64,000 bases of DNA, from NCBI GenBank assembly GCA_014529385.2, contig CM043950.1, positions 66,726,935-66,790,934 on the forward strand, written 5' to 3'. Shown here piece after piece: positions 32,618-45,096 of the stretch (positions within the stretch are counted from its first letter, which is position 1; every line of letters starts with the position of its first letter). Source of the DNA: Adiantum capillus-veneris (lineage: Eukaryota > Streptophyta > Polypodiopsida > Polypodiales > Pteridaceae). Position numbers and translations under genes: made by a program. The notes under the pieces are model-generated. The model did not search any database. It saw only the letters and a program-made list of their open reading frames with translations, and was not told where the DNA came from.

Positions 32618-33357
32618 TTAAAACTCTCCAAGAGAGTCCAAAGCACTGAAATCCCACTCCAGTCTATAGATCCAAGCAATGAACCTGTCCAAGAAGATAT
32701 CCAAGATCCTCTCCCTAAGTCCATGTAGATGCTCTTGTGTAAGCAAGTGATTTGACGTGTCGAGGTCAAATGGTAAGTGTCTGTCTACCCAAGATGGTGG
32801 TGTCTTTTCTAGGAATGTCATGATCGCATATGCCATGAGCATGGCCATATCTCCTGTGAACTTTGATGAGTGCATAGGTGTGTCTATAGCAAACCGCAAG
32901 TCATCACCCCCTCTGGAGTGCACAACCGCCAAATTATGGCTGGAATGAATTTCCCAAGGATCATATCCCTGTAGATGATCAAGACAATGTCGAAACTGCT
33001 GTGTACTGCAACAGTCATCGAGAAACCGCACGGACCACAATCAGATGGTGTCTTGGTAGGAGGTAACTTCATCCTCTGTGAAAAACACAAACCATGTGAC
33101 CGCTGTGCACCCATAAACGCAACTACAAGGTGCTGAAAATGTTGCTGTCTAGCGATTTTCAGCGTGCTCATATGCTCCCAACAAGGTCCAAAGCGGTGCA
33201 AAGGGTCTGGGGAGGGTGGGGAATCAATGTCACAACCCGAAGTGGATTGAAAATAGAGAAAAAACAGCAGATATGTATGGATGAAATCAGTGGTATATGG
33301 AGAGGGTGAGGGCGGGCAAGGCACCAAATGCCAGGCCGGATAGTAGGCAAGATCCAA
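32618..33357 (-). CDS. Unrecognised overlapping minus-strand ORFs
   Basis: Two frames, 33357-32884 (157 codons) and 33040-32618 (140 codons), overlap and may be one protein broken by a frameshift. The second has an aliphatic and aromatic-rich C-terminal half (TFLEKTPPSWVDRHLPFDLD, then DIFLDRFIAWIYRLEWDF) that looks like folded protein. No family is recognised. A primer-site-like sequence about 360 bp upstream (33732-33716) suggests a gag-position ORF of a minus-strand LTR element. Confidence 0.3.
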
Positions 33358-33715
33358 GATGGGTGGAAACTAGCGCTCCCCCTCTCAACCTAAAAACGCA
33401 GGTGCCCGAGCCTCAAAAGACAAGGGTAGCCTCCAAAGACGCTAGGTGCTCCAACAAAAAACGCAGATGGAAGCAAAAAAATGCAAATGGAGGGAGGGGG
33501 TTTACCATGATGAAAAGGGTCCCAGACCCTAGCGCTAGTGGAGAAAGCAACATATCTAATTAGTTCTTGAAAAAACGCAAGTGACATAGCATTCCATCGT
33601 GAGAAACACTGTCCAACTGATGGTGTCACCCCCTCTCACAAATATCGATGGCCGATTGTCCTCTTGGGAGAAGAACCTCATGCTGATGATGTACATGGTC
33701 TCATGACCATGGAAA

Positions 33716-33732
33716 GCTCACTATTGATACCA
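33716..33732 (-). other. Primer-binding-site-like sequence
   Basis: Minus strand TGGTATCAATAGTGAGC resembles the initiator-Met-tRNA primer site TGGTATCAGAGC with a short insertion. It would imply an LTR at higher coordinates (about 33733-34050) and an internal region at lower coordinates. Confidence 0.3.
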
Positions 33733-34062
33733 GACATGAGTGCGCATGTGCGAAAGTGAGAGAGGAGAGAGAGACACAGACACAAACACTAGATGTGAAA
33801 GAGGGGGTGATCAACCCCCTTGACTACCAATGTATAAGACTTGTACAATGTTATGTCAGACTATATGAAATGGGTACCCCCTTAAATCCATGTATAGGAG
33901 GGCCCAAGGTGGGCGCCTAGCTCAAGTGGACGATTGGCCCCAAACTCGAGCGATTGGACAAGTTACAATCTAGACTATGGGTGGCCATCCCAGAGGCCAT
34001 CCTAGAGCCACTAGTGGTACAAAGAAGTGCTTGCCTAAGAGGGGTGTAAATCTAGCACCAAT

Positions 34063-34185
34063 AACAATGAGGCATATTCTTCTCATTCAACCTTGCTCAT
34101 AATAGTGGCAGTCCTTTTCACAATGTAACAACCATAGAGACTGCTTCAACCCAATAATAACAAGGCATATTCTTTTCATTCAATG
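34063..34185. repeat. Diverged tandem unit, about 83 bp
   Basis: GAGGCATATTCTTCTCATTC at about 34069 recurs as AAGGCATATTCTTTTCATTC at about 34152, each followed by a similar AA.CTTGCT or AATGTTGCT. The rest of 33.9-35.1 kb shows no gene. Confidence 0.65.
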
Positions 34186-35149
34186 TTGCTTTTGCTTATG
34201 CAATGTGCGAGTTCTTCCAACACTATTAAATTGCAGAATATACATGTATAAAATTGCCTATGAATTTTGTATTTTTTCAAGCGAACTCATTGGAGAAGTA
34301 CTCGTCCCCTCCATCTAACCTCATGCACTATACATACTTCCATGCTATTTTCAATTATGGCCTTGAAATTTTGAGAGTGATTAACACCTCACTTTCCTAC
34401 TTTCTTGTTTGGTTATTAATTAAGATGACATAAAATCTGCATCCACCCATAAATAAAAGTCTTCACAAGACCCATATATCAAAATGCACTAACTTTAACA
34501 CAATTTTGCTAACAAGCTTCTCACAAGGAAAGGGTGACCTTATCTACTTCTCAAAATAACAAGCTTCACAAACCTTATGTATTTCAAACAAACTTTTGAC
34601 TCTGCAATGTTTTCAACCTTTGTATATTTGCATGTTCCACCATGTGCTTATACAAACTATCACTCTCTACTAAAAATTCTAAACCTTTGAAAAAACATGG
34701 CGACTTTCACCTAAATCAATCTACGTCAAGAATGAACATGCTGCCTACTTTCTTACCTCATCTAATGAGCATTCTAATCTCCTTGTACTCTTTCTAGATA
34801 TTGACCATTTGAATTGTACATAACTTACAAACCCTACCCACTATTTACCCAATAGTCACCAAGTTCTTTGTAATATTTAACACATGCAATGCATCATTCA
34901 AATACTTCACTTTACCCTCTTCTCAAGGATAATGGCACATTCTATGTATACACAATAGGATGTGCTACATCATCCCCAACATCCCCAATCCCTCCATAGT
35001 TATTTTTCTACCTTCTTTATGGAAAATCATATTCGAAATGGTTGACTTGAATGTGCCAATACCCCTACCATTGTTATTTTCATGATCTCTGCCAATTCCC
35101 TTGTCTCAAAATTTTGCTCTATCACTTGCATTGTCTTTGATTGCCATAC

Positions 35150-35780
35150 ATATGTTGGTTGCCTTGATTTTAGTTACCACGTCCACCTCCTTGACCCACA
35201 CCACATCTCCTACCCATACCTCTACGATAATAAAACACCTATTAAAAATCACCCCCATGAAAATTCTCCTTTACCATTGTTCTTCTCTTCCACAATCAAA
35301 AGACATAAGATCTATAAAACCCAAAAGAGTAGATGTCTTGAATCGCTTATACACTCATTTTATTCCACACAAGCATGCTTCTGTCCCCTAATTATCATGA
35401 GCCATGGGACCAATAGATGCAAATAATTCACATAAGTTCTTAATATTTGAGACGAGCCTTTTCTCTTCAATGCAAGCTCCTCTTCACTAGAGTTCCTTGT
35501 CTTATTGTTGGCTAAATCTAGTGAGAGCAAATTATTCGACGCCTCCTTAGGGGAATTGGTATCATGTATATGCCCGATTATGATAAGCTACACACTAACA
35601 TATAACCAATATATGACCTTAGTTCCAATATTCAAAGGACTTCACTTATTGAGTAGGATTCTCCTTAAGCAACACGCAACTCTAATGCATCTTCCACTTA
35701 CCTTCAATATAGTCCCGGTTGCCTTTTACCCATCAAAAATTACGAAAACATTAGTAACTAAAAATATTCAATAAACATAT
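35150..35780 (-). pseudogene. gag: Decayed copia gag remnant
   Basis: By nucleotide similarity this matches, in the same orientation, the clearer copia gag at 43010-43882. Shared blocks on the plus strand include GCCTCCTTAGG, TGTATATGCCC/TGTATGTGCCC, ACACTAAC/ACACTCAC, ATGACCTTA/ATGACCTTC and CTTCCACAATCAA. No frame remains open. It is therefore an older copy of the same gag, without pol nearby. Confidence 0.6.
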
Positions 35781-36242
35781 AGATTGCAAGGGTTGTAGAG
35801 CCCACATCACTCGAATAGCAAGCCATCTTACGAAATACCGTTGTAGGTATATCTCAAGCAATAACAATTTCTTTCAAGATTGTAGGGATATCTCAAGCAA
35901 TAACAATTTCTTTCAAGATTTTGCAAGGAAGCTGAATTTGCAAGCATTGAGAAAGTGAGTGAATGAAATGTAGTGTACTCAAAAGATTACGTAAAACAAG
36001 CAAGTTTCCTAACAATTAAAAGCTATGTAAAATTGCAAATGATATTAAGTAGTGCAACATTGTAAAGCTTGACATCTAAATAGTAGACAAAACTATGTGA
36101 GATCGTGAAGCTACGATGATGATTCAATGGACAAAATGTCGATTTAATCACCATTCAAATCGATTGTACTCTACACAATCTAATCATGTTTATACATAAT
36201 GCCCTTCAATGGAGAAAAAGGACATATGCTTTTACATGAGGT

Positions 36243-36306
36243 ATAATATATATATGTGTGTGTGTATGTACGTGCATACGTAAAAACATAAATATACATA
36301 ATGTAC

Positions 36307-36349
<43 letters not shown>

Positions 36350-36350
36350 T
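36243..36350. repeat. Compound (GT)n, (AT)n, (AC)n microsatellite
   Basis: GT repeats at about 36254-36266, AT repeats at 36308-36326 and AC repeats at 36326-36349, partly in inverted arrangement. Confidence 0.9.
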
Positions 36351-36662
36351 GTATGTATGTGTACGTATACATATGGGTGAAATCATGTATTGGTGGTGGT
36401 ACCCTTTACAATAGGTGGGATTTGGTAAAATTTTTACAATCAATCTCAAAACTTCTCGGACTTTCTACTTGTAGATTCTATTTTACAAAAGCTATCCATT
36501 GATATAATTATGCTGGTCTATTTAATGTGTAAAACATGAAATTGGGTTTGTGAAGTGCTACCAATGATCAGCAAGACCAAGGAGTCTCTCAAAACTGTGG
36601 GGGCGCAAGAGCAGTAGGGGGAAATAATTTACACCAGTGCAAGCAGGTGTAGACAAGGCTAT

Positions 36663-36664
<2 letters not shown>

Positions 36665-36699
<35 letters not shown>
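36665..36699. repeat. (GA)n microsatellite
   Basis: About 17 GA units. Confidence 0.95.
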
Positions 36700-36702
<3 letters not shown>

Positions 36703-36743
36703 CTGTTACCTTGTTTATCTTGACATCTATACAACAAGACATG

Positions 36744-37016
36744 TTATATATAGAACACCCTCTCAAGTCTAACATCTACAACACTGCTTTTCCCTTTGCT
36801 CTCTTTCATTACCTCATCTTTGCTTTCTCCAGCAAGAAGCCTATTTAAATATCCAAGTTCCGGTAGGGGTCTCGAATTCTTCCAGGTTGCCTCTACCCAA
36901 TCTCTTAGTTTTTGGACTTCGCTACGCCGATATTGAGCTGGCGCTAGAGCCACACCTAACCGAGCTGCATGAACAGAAACAACCGGGAGAGTTAGCCCAG
37001 ATGCATGCATATCCAC
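36744..37016 (-). CDS. Unrecognised small ORF
   Basis: A 90-codon minus-strand frame with a plausible folded composition (AQYRRSEVQKLRDWVEATWK, LPELGYLNRLLAGESKDEV). No family recognised. It could be an exon or chance. It is flanked on the low-coordinate side by a GA microsatellite. Confidence 0.25.
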   Translation of the reverse strand: MDMHASGLTLPVVSVHAARLGVALAPAQYRRSEVQKLRDWVEATWKNSRPLPELGYLNRLLAGESKDEVMKESKGKSSVVDVRLERVFYI

Positions 37017-37299
37017 ATTGTTCTTCTGTAATATGGTGGAAAAAAGTAAAAGGAAATTGCATTTCTTTTCTCACACTCGTTTTTCTTTTCTTTCTTTGTT
37101 GTGTTTTATTAGTAGCCATGAACATGATAGATGGAGTGCTTCAAACTACATCATGTACAAGATGCAGATGAGTCCATTCTCAAGGAGAAAATATGTACTC
37201 CACTATCTAACAGGATCCTATAGACATTCACAAACACTCAAGGAAAGCTTAGAGGTTTGTAAGAGTTTCTCGCCATTACGAGATTGCTGAAAGAAAATT

Positions 37300-39954
37300 C
37301 ATGGGAGGCTGGCAGTTGAAGCAGCACCCTCCAAAGCCAAGAATTAACACTGCTTGAGTTTGCATCTACCAAAGGAGCAATCCAAAAATTATTCAGAGGT
37401 CTACAAATCCGTTCAAAAAAAAAAAACGTGAGGATGACTACGAGGATATCTGGTGAAAAGATTCACAGGATCTTAGGCAATATGATAACAAATGCAGAGT
37501 CTCTTGCTGAGCTGAACATTGGATGCAACGAGCACCGGCGTTTCTAGTTTAATACAAGTTTAATACCTATACCCACAAGGCAATGGAAGAACAAAAACCT
37601 TCCTTTGGGAGGAAGAGTGTTCGTCCAAATTCTAAAAAGGTGCTTTTCCAACCAGCTAGTACACTTCCGCGTATGCCGTAACTTATCACATTGGTCAGGG
37701 GCCCATGTAGTCCAGCATAAATATGATAAGCAGTGGCCTGTGATTATGCTAGATCTTATAATCACCAATCATTTTCCCTTTGTGCACCTAAAGTATGGGT
37801 GCTGATAGACGAGGACAGGGATAACATGCCTTTAGTGGGGGTAATACATACCCAATCTAAACCATTGTTACTGGAAACAGTGCATGACACCATTAGAATA
37901 AGCGGCACCCACAACCATGATTATATTATCCCATGGGAAGCAAAAGTGTGGCATCTCTATTGCGAAGCCTCCTTGCCATTTGAAAGGTACACTGGTACAA
38001 CATAAGTCCTCATCAAACACACAAGGTGGTCTCTCCCAGCTCAAGCCTCACCTTCTGGGAATTACAAGCACTTGTCAACCCAAAAAGATGGATTGTAGAG
38101 CTTAGGGCTTGGAATTACGAGCAATTGCCAACCAAGCCAGCCAAGAGACACAAAACACCACTCTGTGAACCAAGAACACTCACTCTCTCAATCCCAAGAA
38201 CAACCCAAAACTCCATTGTCTGAACCTTCCTATGCCTCCCATTGACTACAGACACCACCTTGCTAAAATCTCTTACCTTCTCCCTTAAGACTCCATTCCA
38301 CGACACCTTCAGCTACCTCATAGACAAGCATAATAATCCCTAATTCAATCCTCAACACACCAGAGAGAGAAGGGTGGGATTTCACAGTACACCTCCATGA
38401 ACCCCGTTGCCTTCTTCTTCAAAAGCACTCAAAGTGCTTATCTGGACAAAGCAAGCATCCCCCAGATTGACACTCATGAAATCAAGTGACGTGGAAATTT
38501 CACCCTTTTTGACTCATAAAATGCCTTTTTTTTTTTTTGGTTTGCGACAATTTTCCACCGTTAAAGAGCATTTTTGACCAAAAATGGGCAAACCAGATAG
38601 CGAAATTCTCAAATAGACTGGGAATGCCAGAGTCCACACATTGTCATGGCACAAGCTGCTTTCAAGGTGTGGATGGTGGCAACCAGTTAGTTGGGGAACG
38701 TTAGCAGGTCGTCGTTATCTTCCGAGTGTTGCATTGCTTGGTGCTGAAGAAGTTTCCATAAAGATTTACGTGTTCCTCTCTGGATCTTCGTCTCTTACCT
38801 TTCCATCTCAGCCCCATTTACATGTATCTTTTCCCTTGTCTCGTTCCTTAGGTTTTCACCTCAGCTTTGCTTTCCCTAGAGACCTTGAGGGTTTTTTCAT
38901 GCATACTATAGACTCGTGGTCAGCTCCAGAAGACAATGTAACCATCAGCTCCGTCATGGATGCCACTGACTAAATACTAGGGCATCCCCACTAATGTCAA
39001 CAATGAGCGTCGAACTAGGTATCGAAATATACTACCCCACTAATGTCATCAGTTTCTACCATGAGAATAGAGACGGAGGGTAGACTCTAGAGACAAATCC
39101 ATGAACCTTGCCTATGGGATGACTGAAGGTCTATAGAAGATCAAATGGAACCTTGGATAGTCCCCAAGGTGAAGGGTTACGCTACCACACACAATTTTTC
39201 TTTGTGATGAACATTTGAGCGCGCGCACGCACACTCTCTCTCTCAATGACAGCTGTCATGCATAGAAATGTAATCAATTACATGCGAATAAAACAGGCAA
39301 AGAAAAAAAAGCACACTTCTTAAAGATTGCATTTGCTATGTGGGGATTTGCTTGAAACAGTCCTACCTCTAGTTAGAGCCACAATCTCTGCTAGGCGCCA
39401 ACCTTGTTCTTTCACTGCAACAAAGCATTTTCATTACCATCATGTAGAACCTTTCATGTAAGGATATACAAAACTCAGACTGCAAGATTGTACCATTGTT
39501 CAAGGGAGGAGTCTTCATCAAATCTAAAGCACTTTTATACATGCCCTACAATAAAAGTAATGTGAATTAACATGTATGTTTTTTTAACGGTACGATCAAG
39601 CAATATGATTCAAATAAGGCGTTTCTACATTCTAATCATACCAAAAACGAGAGACACAATCCTGGCTAACAAGACAACCAAAGAGTTGTGCAATTATGTT
39701 TCAAAATCAGTGAAGAGTAAGGCTCCCATACATTTGACTCTTACTATGATTCAAGAAGGTGTTACTAAGTTCAAAGATAAGAACACAGAAATATTGAAGG
39801 GTGGATAAGAAGCCATATTCGTAAAGTAGATTTTAGAAAGATATAGCATTCAATCCGTAAAACTCTATTAGCTTGCATTCTTCGTTCTCAATGCTAGAGC
39901 AAGACTGAGACCACCATTTCAGCCATTGGTTTTTACACGAGCAATGATTGTGCG
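37300..39954. other. No recognisable gene
   Basis: Mixed-composition spacer. A plus-strand frame of 110 codons at 38641-38973 is not recognised. No repeats, RNA genes or element ends could be supported. Confidence 0.4.
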
Positions 39955-41046
39955 TGTCACCAGGATGTGTATCTTTCCTATTGCCTTCTTTAAATATGTA
40001 GTACATATTTTTAATTATTTTACTTTTGCTCGATTTCCCGGAAACCCTTGAAAAGGTGCAAGTGGACATTGCATGACCAATGTGAAACGGTTGTAACCAA
40101 ACAGGTTTCTCACATTGGGAATCTGTGGGCCAATCAACACTGAATTCTGATGAGTATGGAAGCATGTGCACGCGTAAATGGAATTTGGGCCATGCGGCAA
40201 GTTTTCAGGTTCACAGCTTTAATGGAAAGTTTGTCCTCTCCATTGCCTCATGTAGCGCAATGATTCCGCTCTCGTGCATCTCTCTCCCCCTTACACATAT
40301 GGTAATGCCCCACTAGTTGGGCTCCCTAGATGGCTATGTAGAATCTTCATGCGCGTTTGCCAAGGCAAGAGCCTTCTAAACAGTAACTAGATTAGCTAAT
40401 TGCTAATTCCCCCCAAGTACGCACAATTTAATTGTGACAGATTGCGAAACAGGAGAGTTTTCTCACGTGAAAACTTGTTCGATTCAAAAGGGAAGTGTCC
40501 CATTGCGTGGGGAAGCTCCTAAGACACTCATAGATGTGTTGCTCCACTCGAAATGATCCAAAACAGGGAATTTCAGCTTGCTGCATTTATTTGCAGGTTT
40601 CGATTTCACACCTGAATTGCAAGATAACACTTGGGAAGCTTCGGGGAAGCCTTGGGGTGGTTATACAAGAGTTTGGGCACTTGTGAGTGAACAAAACAGG
40701 AAATAATAGCATGCTAAAATTTACTTACAGCTCACCAAAAAGCTTCTAAAACGCAAGGAAATCCGTCCTAGACTTGCGCTTTTGACTTACAGAGATTTTG
40801 GCGCCGTTATGCTGCCGAAATTGGGTCCAAAACCTTGGTTGAAGTGTTCGGATTGTTTCTTTTCAATTGAATAAACAAATACTGAAAGGGGCGCCTGTCT
40901 TTGGGGCATACATGGTGTCAGTCTTCATGTGCGCAATGACGATCTAGTGGCTAGACACATTTGTGTTCTCTCTTCTTCTCAATCCTCCGTGTGAAATTAA
41001 CAGGTAATTGAATTAGAACTGCTCTCTAGTGTACTGGACGGTTTCA
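39955..41046 (-). mobile_element. LTR-like sequence, inverted relative to 44174
   Basis: Read on the minus strand it begins TGAAACC (41046) and ends CCTGGTGACA (39955). It matches the plus-strand LTR at 44174-45096 in reverse orientation, with shared blocks such as ACCCAATTTCGGCAGCATAA, CCCCAAGGCTTCCCCGA, TGTTTTGGATCATTT and AATTAGCAATTAGCTAAT. It also resembles the solo LTR at 60212-61639. No target duplication was found (GTGCG against TGGTT). Confidence 0.7.
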
Positions 41047-41379
41047 TGGTTCCATGAACAGGATAGTCACTTCTTCTTCAGAGAGTAAAGCATGGATTAT
41101 AGTGAGTGAAAGCAACACAGAGCATATCATTATGGTAGAGAAGAGAGACCGGGTACTTGAAGAGGGATCTTTCTCACATGGCACAGACAAAGCTCCTAAA
41201 GCTCTTCAAGAAGAGAATATGTTGTTTAAAGCTCGACTACTTAGCTGCATTGAAATTTTTAGTAGTTGTTCAAGAACCCAAGGATGCACAAGTTCTTACA
41301 AGCTCCTACATAGGTTTTACAAGCTCCTACACAGGATTTATAAGCTCTGACACAGGGTATATTTGAGCCATTGCAAGAA

Positions 41380-43025
41380 AAGGAGATTTCTCATTCAGAG
41401 GGGTCTCTTGATGCTCGAGGGAAAACCCATGTGATCGAGCACCCAACGGTGTCCATTGATCCAAAGTAACTTGCTCTACCTGGACACAAGGAATGTTTGT
41501 GAATGATCAAGGGAGTAATGAGCAGGCTATGTGTTAGACCCTTCCATTGCCTACTTCATATCCTCGATATTTTGGAGGTGGTTCAATGTTTCAGGCTATG
41601 GCTAGACCTTCCATAGGTTTGCAAGATTACATGCAAGGGAATGTGTTTGGGCGATGCAACTAGGCATGGTTAGCCCTATGTACGGAAACATAGTTGTCCA
41701 ACCACGTTTCCAGGGTGGTTTTTCACAACCATATGCCCAAAATGAAGATATAACAGGTACAACACGTGATGCGAGTGCTGGAAAGGTTAACTCTGGAGCA
41801 CCACTTTTAAGGGCATATGTTTATGACAATTTGGCTCCTTTGAGGCAACCTAAGGATTACAGGTGATGCGAGTGATGGAAAGGTTAACTCTGGAGCACCA
41901 CTTTTAAGGCCATATGTTTATGACAATTTGGCTCCTTTGAGGCAACCTAAGGATTAAAAGGACGGTGGGCAAGCAGTGAAGTTTGAAACTTTCAAGGGAA
42001 CAAAGGACCAATTGAAGGCTTTGACCTTCGTATAATAGTTTGATGCAGCTTATGCGGCTGGAAAATTCGCAAAATCTTCGAAGATACGCAAGGCTGCCAC
42101 TTTCTTGAAAGAAAATGCACTTCAATGGTGGACCGCATTGTTGAACAAAGGTCAAGCACCTACAACATGGGTCCAATTCAAACAGCTTTTCGTATCTACA
42201 TTGCTTACAAACACTTTTGAGGTGGATGTGATGATAGCATGGCACGAGTTAAATGCGGAAAACTGTGCGAACCTTGAAGTATACAATAAGTAGTTTTCGG
42301 CCATACTCTTGCTAGTAAGCTTCTATAGGTTTGTGCCACTGTCAAAACAGCTTGAGAAGTACTGTTGTGGATTGCCCACGGAATCAAGGACTACTGTGCA
42401 AAGACTAAAGTGATGAATATGGCGCAGTTAATTGAAAATGCAACAGACGCCAATAATTTGTCAAAAGGAAATCACAAAGATTTGAGGGCAACGAGAGAGA
42501 GTCCCAAGGCAAACACTTTTCAGCCAAGGACAATGTTGCAGCAAAGCCTTTTGTGCCTCGCACAAATAAACCCCCCATTGATGTAGCTGACAAGTCCAAG
42601 AAGCAATTTAAATCTTCTATTGGACGAGGACAAGGACAAAAAGAGCACTTTTTTGGCAAATCTTTTGAAGAAAGGAAAGCTCTAAGAGAAGCCAAGAAAT
42701 GCTACATTTCTAAACAGGAGGGAGATTTTGCAAATGAATACCCACAAAGGAAGTCACATGGCAAGTCATAGCATTAAGGAAAGAAGCCAAAACCCAGTGT
42801 AGGTCTTGTCCCAAATTTGGCTGGTGATCAGCCAAACATAGATGCCACGGAATTGTGCAAAGCATGGGGCAAAGTTAGGGACCAAGCAGTACTGGTTTTC
42901 TTTGATCCAAGAGCCCGTGCAAATTTCATATCCCAAAATTGGCATCAAACTCGGGCATTCGCGTAGAGGAGATGGGTATGACGGGTGAAGTAGGTTTGGC
43001 AAGTCCACGTCATTCAGAGCCTGAT
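41380..43025 (+). pseudogene. gag: Gypsy gag and start of protease, degenerate
   Basis: The frame around 41970-42300 carries a retrotransposon gag core (KAATFLKENALQWWTALL, then W..FK..F). The next segment (42553-42771) ends in a damaged zinc knuckle CYISKQEGDFANEYP, in which three of the four CCHC ligands are replaced (Ser, Asp, Tyr). A protease start follows (VLVFFDPRARANFIS, Asp kept but the D-S-G pattern lost) and continues as GIRVEEMGMTGEVGLASP up to about 43020. It has several stops and a 97-bp duplication. The sequence then switches to an antisense copia gag. Confidence 0.8.
41766..41959. repeat. Two tandem 97-bp units
   Basis: GTGATGCGAGTG at 41766 recurs at 41863, and the units are nearly identical. 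Since 97 is not a multiple of three, the duplication shifts the gag frame that contains it. Confidence 0.95.
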
Positions 43026-43882
43026 ATTCCCATTTTACTCCCATTTCCGTGTTGACCTGTATTACAGCGCTGCACATTTCCAGGACCTCTTGGACTCCCC
43101 GTGCCTTGAAAATTTCCTCGACCACCTGTGTTCTGACCGTGATTGTTATTTTGTTGTTGTGCTTGGTGGTTGGTTGCCTCTTCCTTGGCCTCGTCCATGA
43201 CCTATACCACGTCCTCTTCCTATTCCTTTGTTGTTGAAAAGGACCTGTTCAGAATTGTTTCCCCCGTGTAGAGGAGTCTTCGTCAAGTTCCTTTTCTTCC
43301 ACAATCAACAAGGACACCAAACTGTAAATGAGGGAATGTTCTCTCGAAGATGGATGCCAGTTTTAAACTGTTTGTATTTTGAATTCAAAGGTCGCAGACA
43401 GACTTCTACTTTATCATCATCATCGACGTAACACCAAACGATGCAAGTGACTCACATATATCCTTTGTCTTCAATGAATAGTCATTGATGGACATGTTTT
43501 TCTTCTCCACAATATTTAGCTCGATCTTCAAGAGCAGCTTCCTTACCTTTCTGTTGGTCACATCTAATGACAGTAAGGTGTCCCAAGCCTCCTTAGGAAT
43601 ATGAGCATCTTGTATGTGCCCAATCATCGTGTCCTGCACACTCACAGAAAGCCAGTACATGACCTTCCGCGCTCCCTGGTTCCAATCTTTAAACTTCTTT
43701 ATTTGGGTAGCCCTTGCACCTTCCTCTTGTAACGGTGATGCTGTCTTGTGCTCTCCATCAATGTAGTCCCAATAACCTTCACCCATAAGGAAATTCGTCA
43801 TTTTGAACTTCCAAGCATGGAAGTTGTTCTTGTCCAACTTCTCACTGACAATCTGGTTAAGCCTATCATTGTTGGACGACAT
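43010..43882 (-). pseudogene. gag: Ty1/copia gag fragment (UBN2-type)
   Basis: The ATG at 43882 opens a 158-codon frame. Its features are typical of copia gag (UBN2 family): LDKNNFHAWKFKMTNFLMGE, a W.D...G motif, and IPKEAWDTLLSLDVTNRKVR. A Gln/Asn/Gly-rich basic segment at 43198-43010 follows in another frame and corresponds to the tail before the zinc knuckle. No LTR, integrase or RT accompanies it. It lies in reverse orientation inside a gypsy element whose middle is missing. Confidence 0.8.
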
Positions 43883-43954
43883 GTTTCCAACTCTTCATCA
43901 AGTCTCTGAGCAGCCTGCTGAGAAGGGAAAAAAGTCCTACCCATTTTGCAGACT

Positions 43955-44140
43955 AAGGACAAGATATTTGAGGAAGACAACTATGTGCAAGATATCGATG
44001 AAGCATACAAGAAGATAAAGATAGCTCTTGAGAAGATTCACGCTAAGCAAAAGAAAGCTGCTGATTGTCACTGTCATGAACTTGTATTTTCACTTGGTGA
44101 TTGGGTACTTTTGCGCTTTGAAAAGGCGAGGTGAAGGAAA
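43955..44140 (+). pseudogene. pol: Gypsy pol C-terminus fragment
   Basis: The frame holds the segment after the integrase core: EKIHAKQKKAAD, then LGDWVLLRFEKAR, a pattern found before the end of Ty3/gypsy integrases. The RT, RNase H and integrase core between this and the gag at 43.0 kb are absent. An LTR follows after about 35 bp. Confidence 0.75.
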
Positions 44141-44173
44141 AGGAACGTTTGTTTCCAAAGCTCAGTATGAGAG

Positions 44174-45096
44174 TGAAACCGGCCTGTAGCCTTACTAAAG
44201 AGCGGTAAACTTTAGCTTTCACCCCAAGCTACGTTGTCTAACTTTCCCTACACTTTATGACACATTGAAACTTCACAAATAAACCTGCACATGGAATTCA
44301 CCACTTCAAAAAAATCTACGACTTGGTAGCTAGAGTGCTCCCAAGTAGACAACAACGCCCTGTTGGCCCCAAAGACTCGCACCCCTTTCGATATTTCTTT
44401 ACTCATTTGCAAACAAACGAATTGAACACTTACACCAAACTCTCACCAAGCTGTCCAAACCTGTCGAGGGTTGAAATTGGCAGGTTTTCGACCCAATTTC
44501 GGCAGCATAACGATACCAAAACCCCTGTACCCGTAGGTCAAAAGTACATGTCTAGGACGGATTCCCTTGCATTTTAGAAGCTTTCGGGTGAGCTACAGGT
44601 TGATTCCAACATGTAGTAATTTTCTGTTTTGGTCAATGTGAGGTGCCCAAAGCCCTGTATAAGCACCCCAAGGCTTCCCCGAGGCTCCCTTGGTGTTACC
44701 TTGCAATTTAGGTGTGAAACCCTAAACCTGCAAATAAACACAACAGGCTGTAACTCTCTGTTTTGGATCATTTTGAGTGCACAAAACACATGTACGCGCC
44801 CGCACGCAATGAGACAATTTCTTTTTGATTTGGATGAGTTTTCACGCAAGAATACTCTTCGTTTTTGCAATTTGTCACGATGAAACTGTGCGTACTTGTG
44901 GGGAATTAGCAATTAGCTAATCCGGTTTCTGTTCAGAAGGCTCTTGCCTTGGCAAAGGCGCATAAAAGCCATAGAGCTATACATGGTCATTTGAATCGTC
45001 CAACTATTGCGGCATTACCATATGTGCAAAGGGGAGAGAGAGATGCATGAGAGAAAATCCACTCACAAAAACTGAAAATCAGCCTCCACTCTCATA
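44174..45096 (+). mobile_element. LTR, truncated by LINE copy 1
   Basis: Starts TGAAACCGGCCTGTAGCC, close to the start of the solo LTR at 60212, and matches it for about 900 bp. It is cut at 45096, where the poly-T of LINE copy 1 begins. The remaining 3' part of the LTR (about 500 bp by comparison) is missing. Confidence 0.75.
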
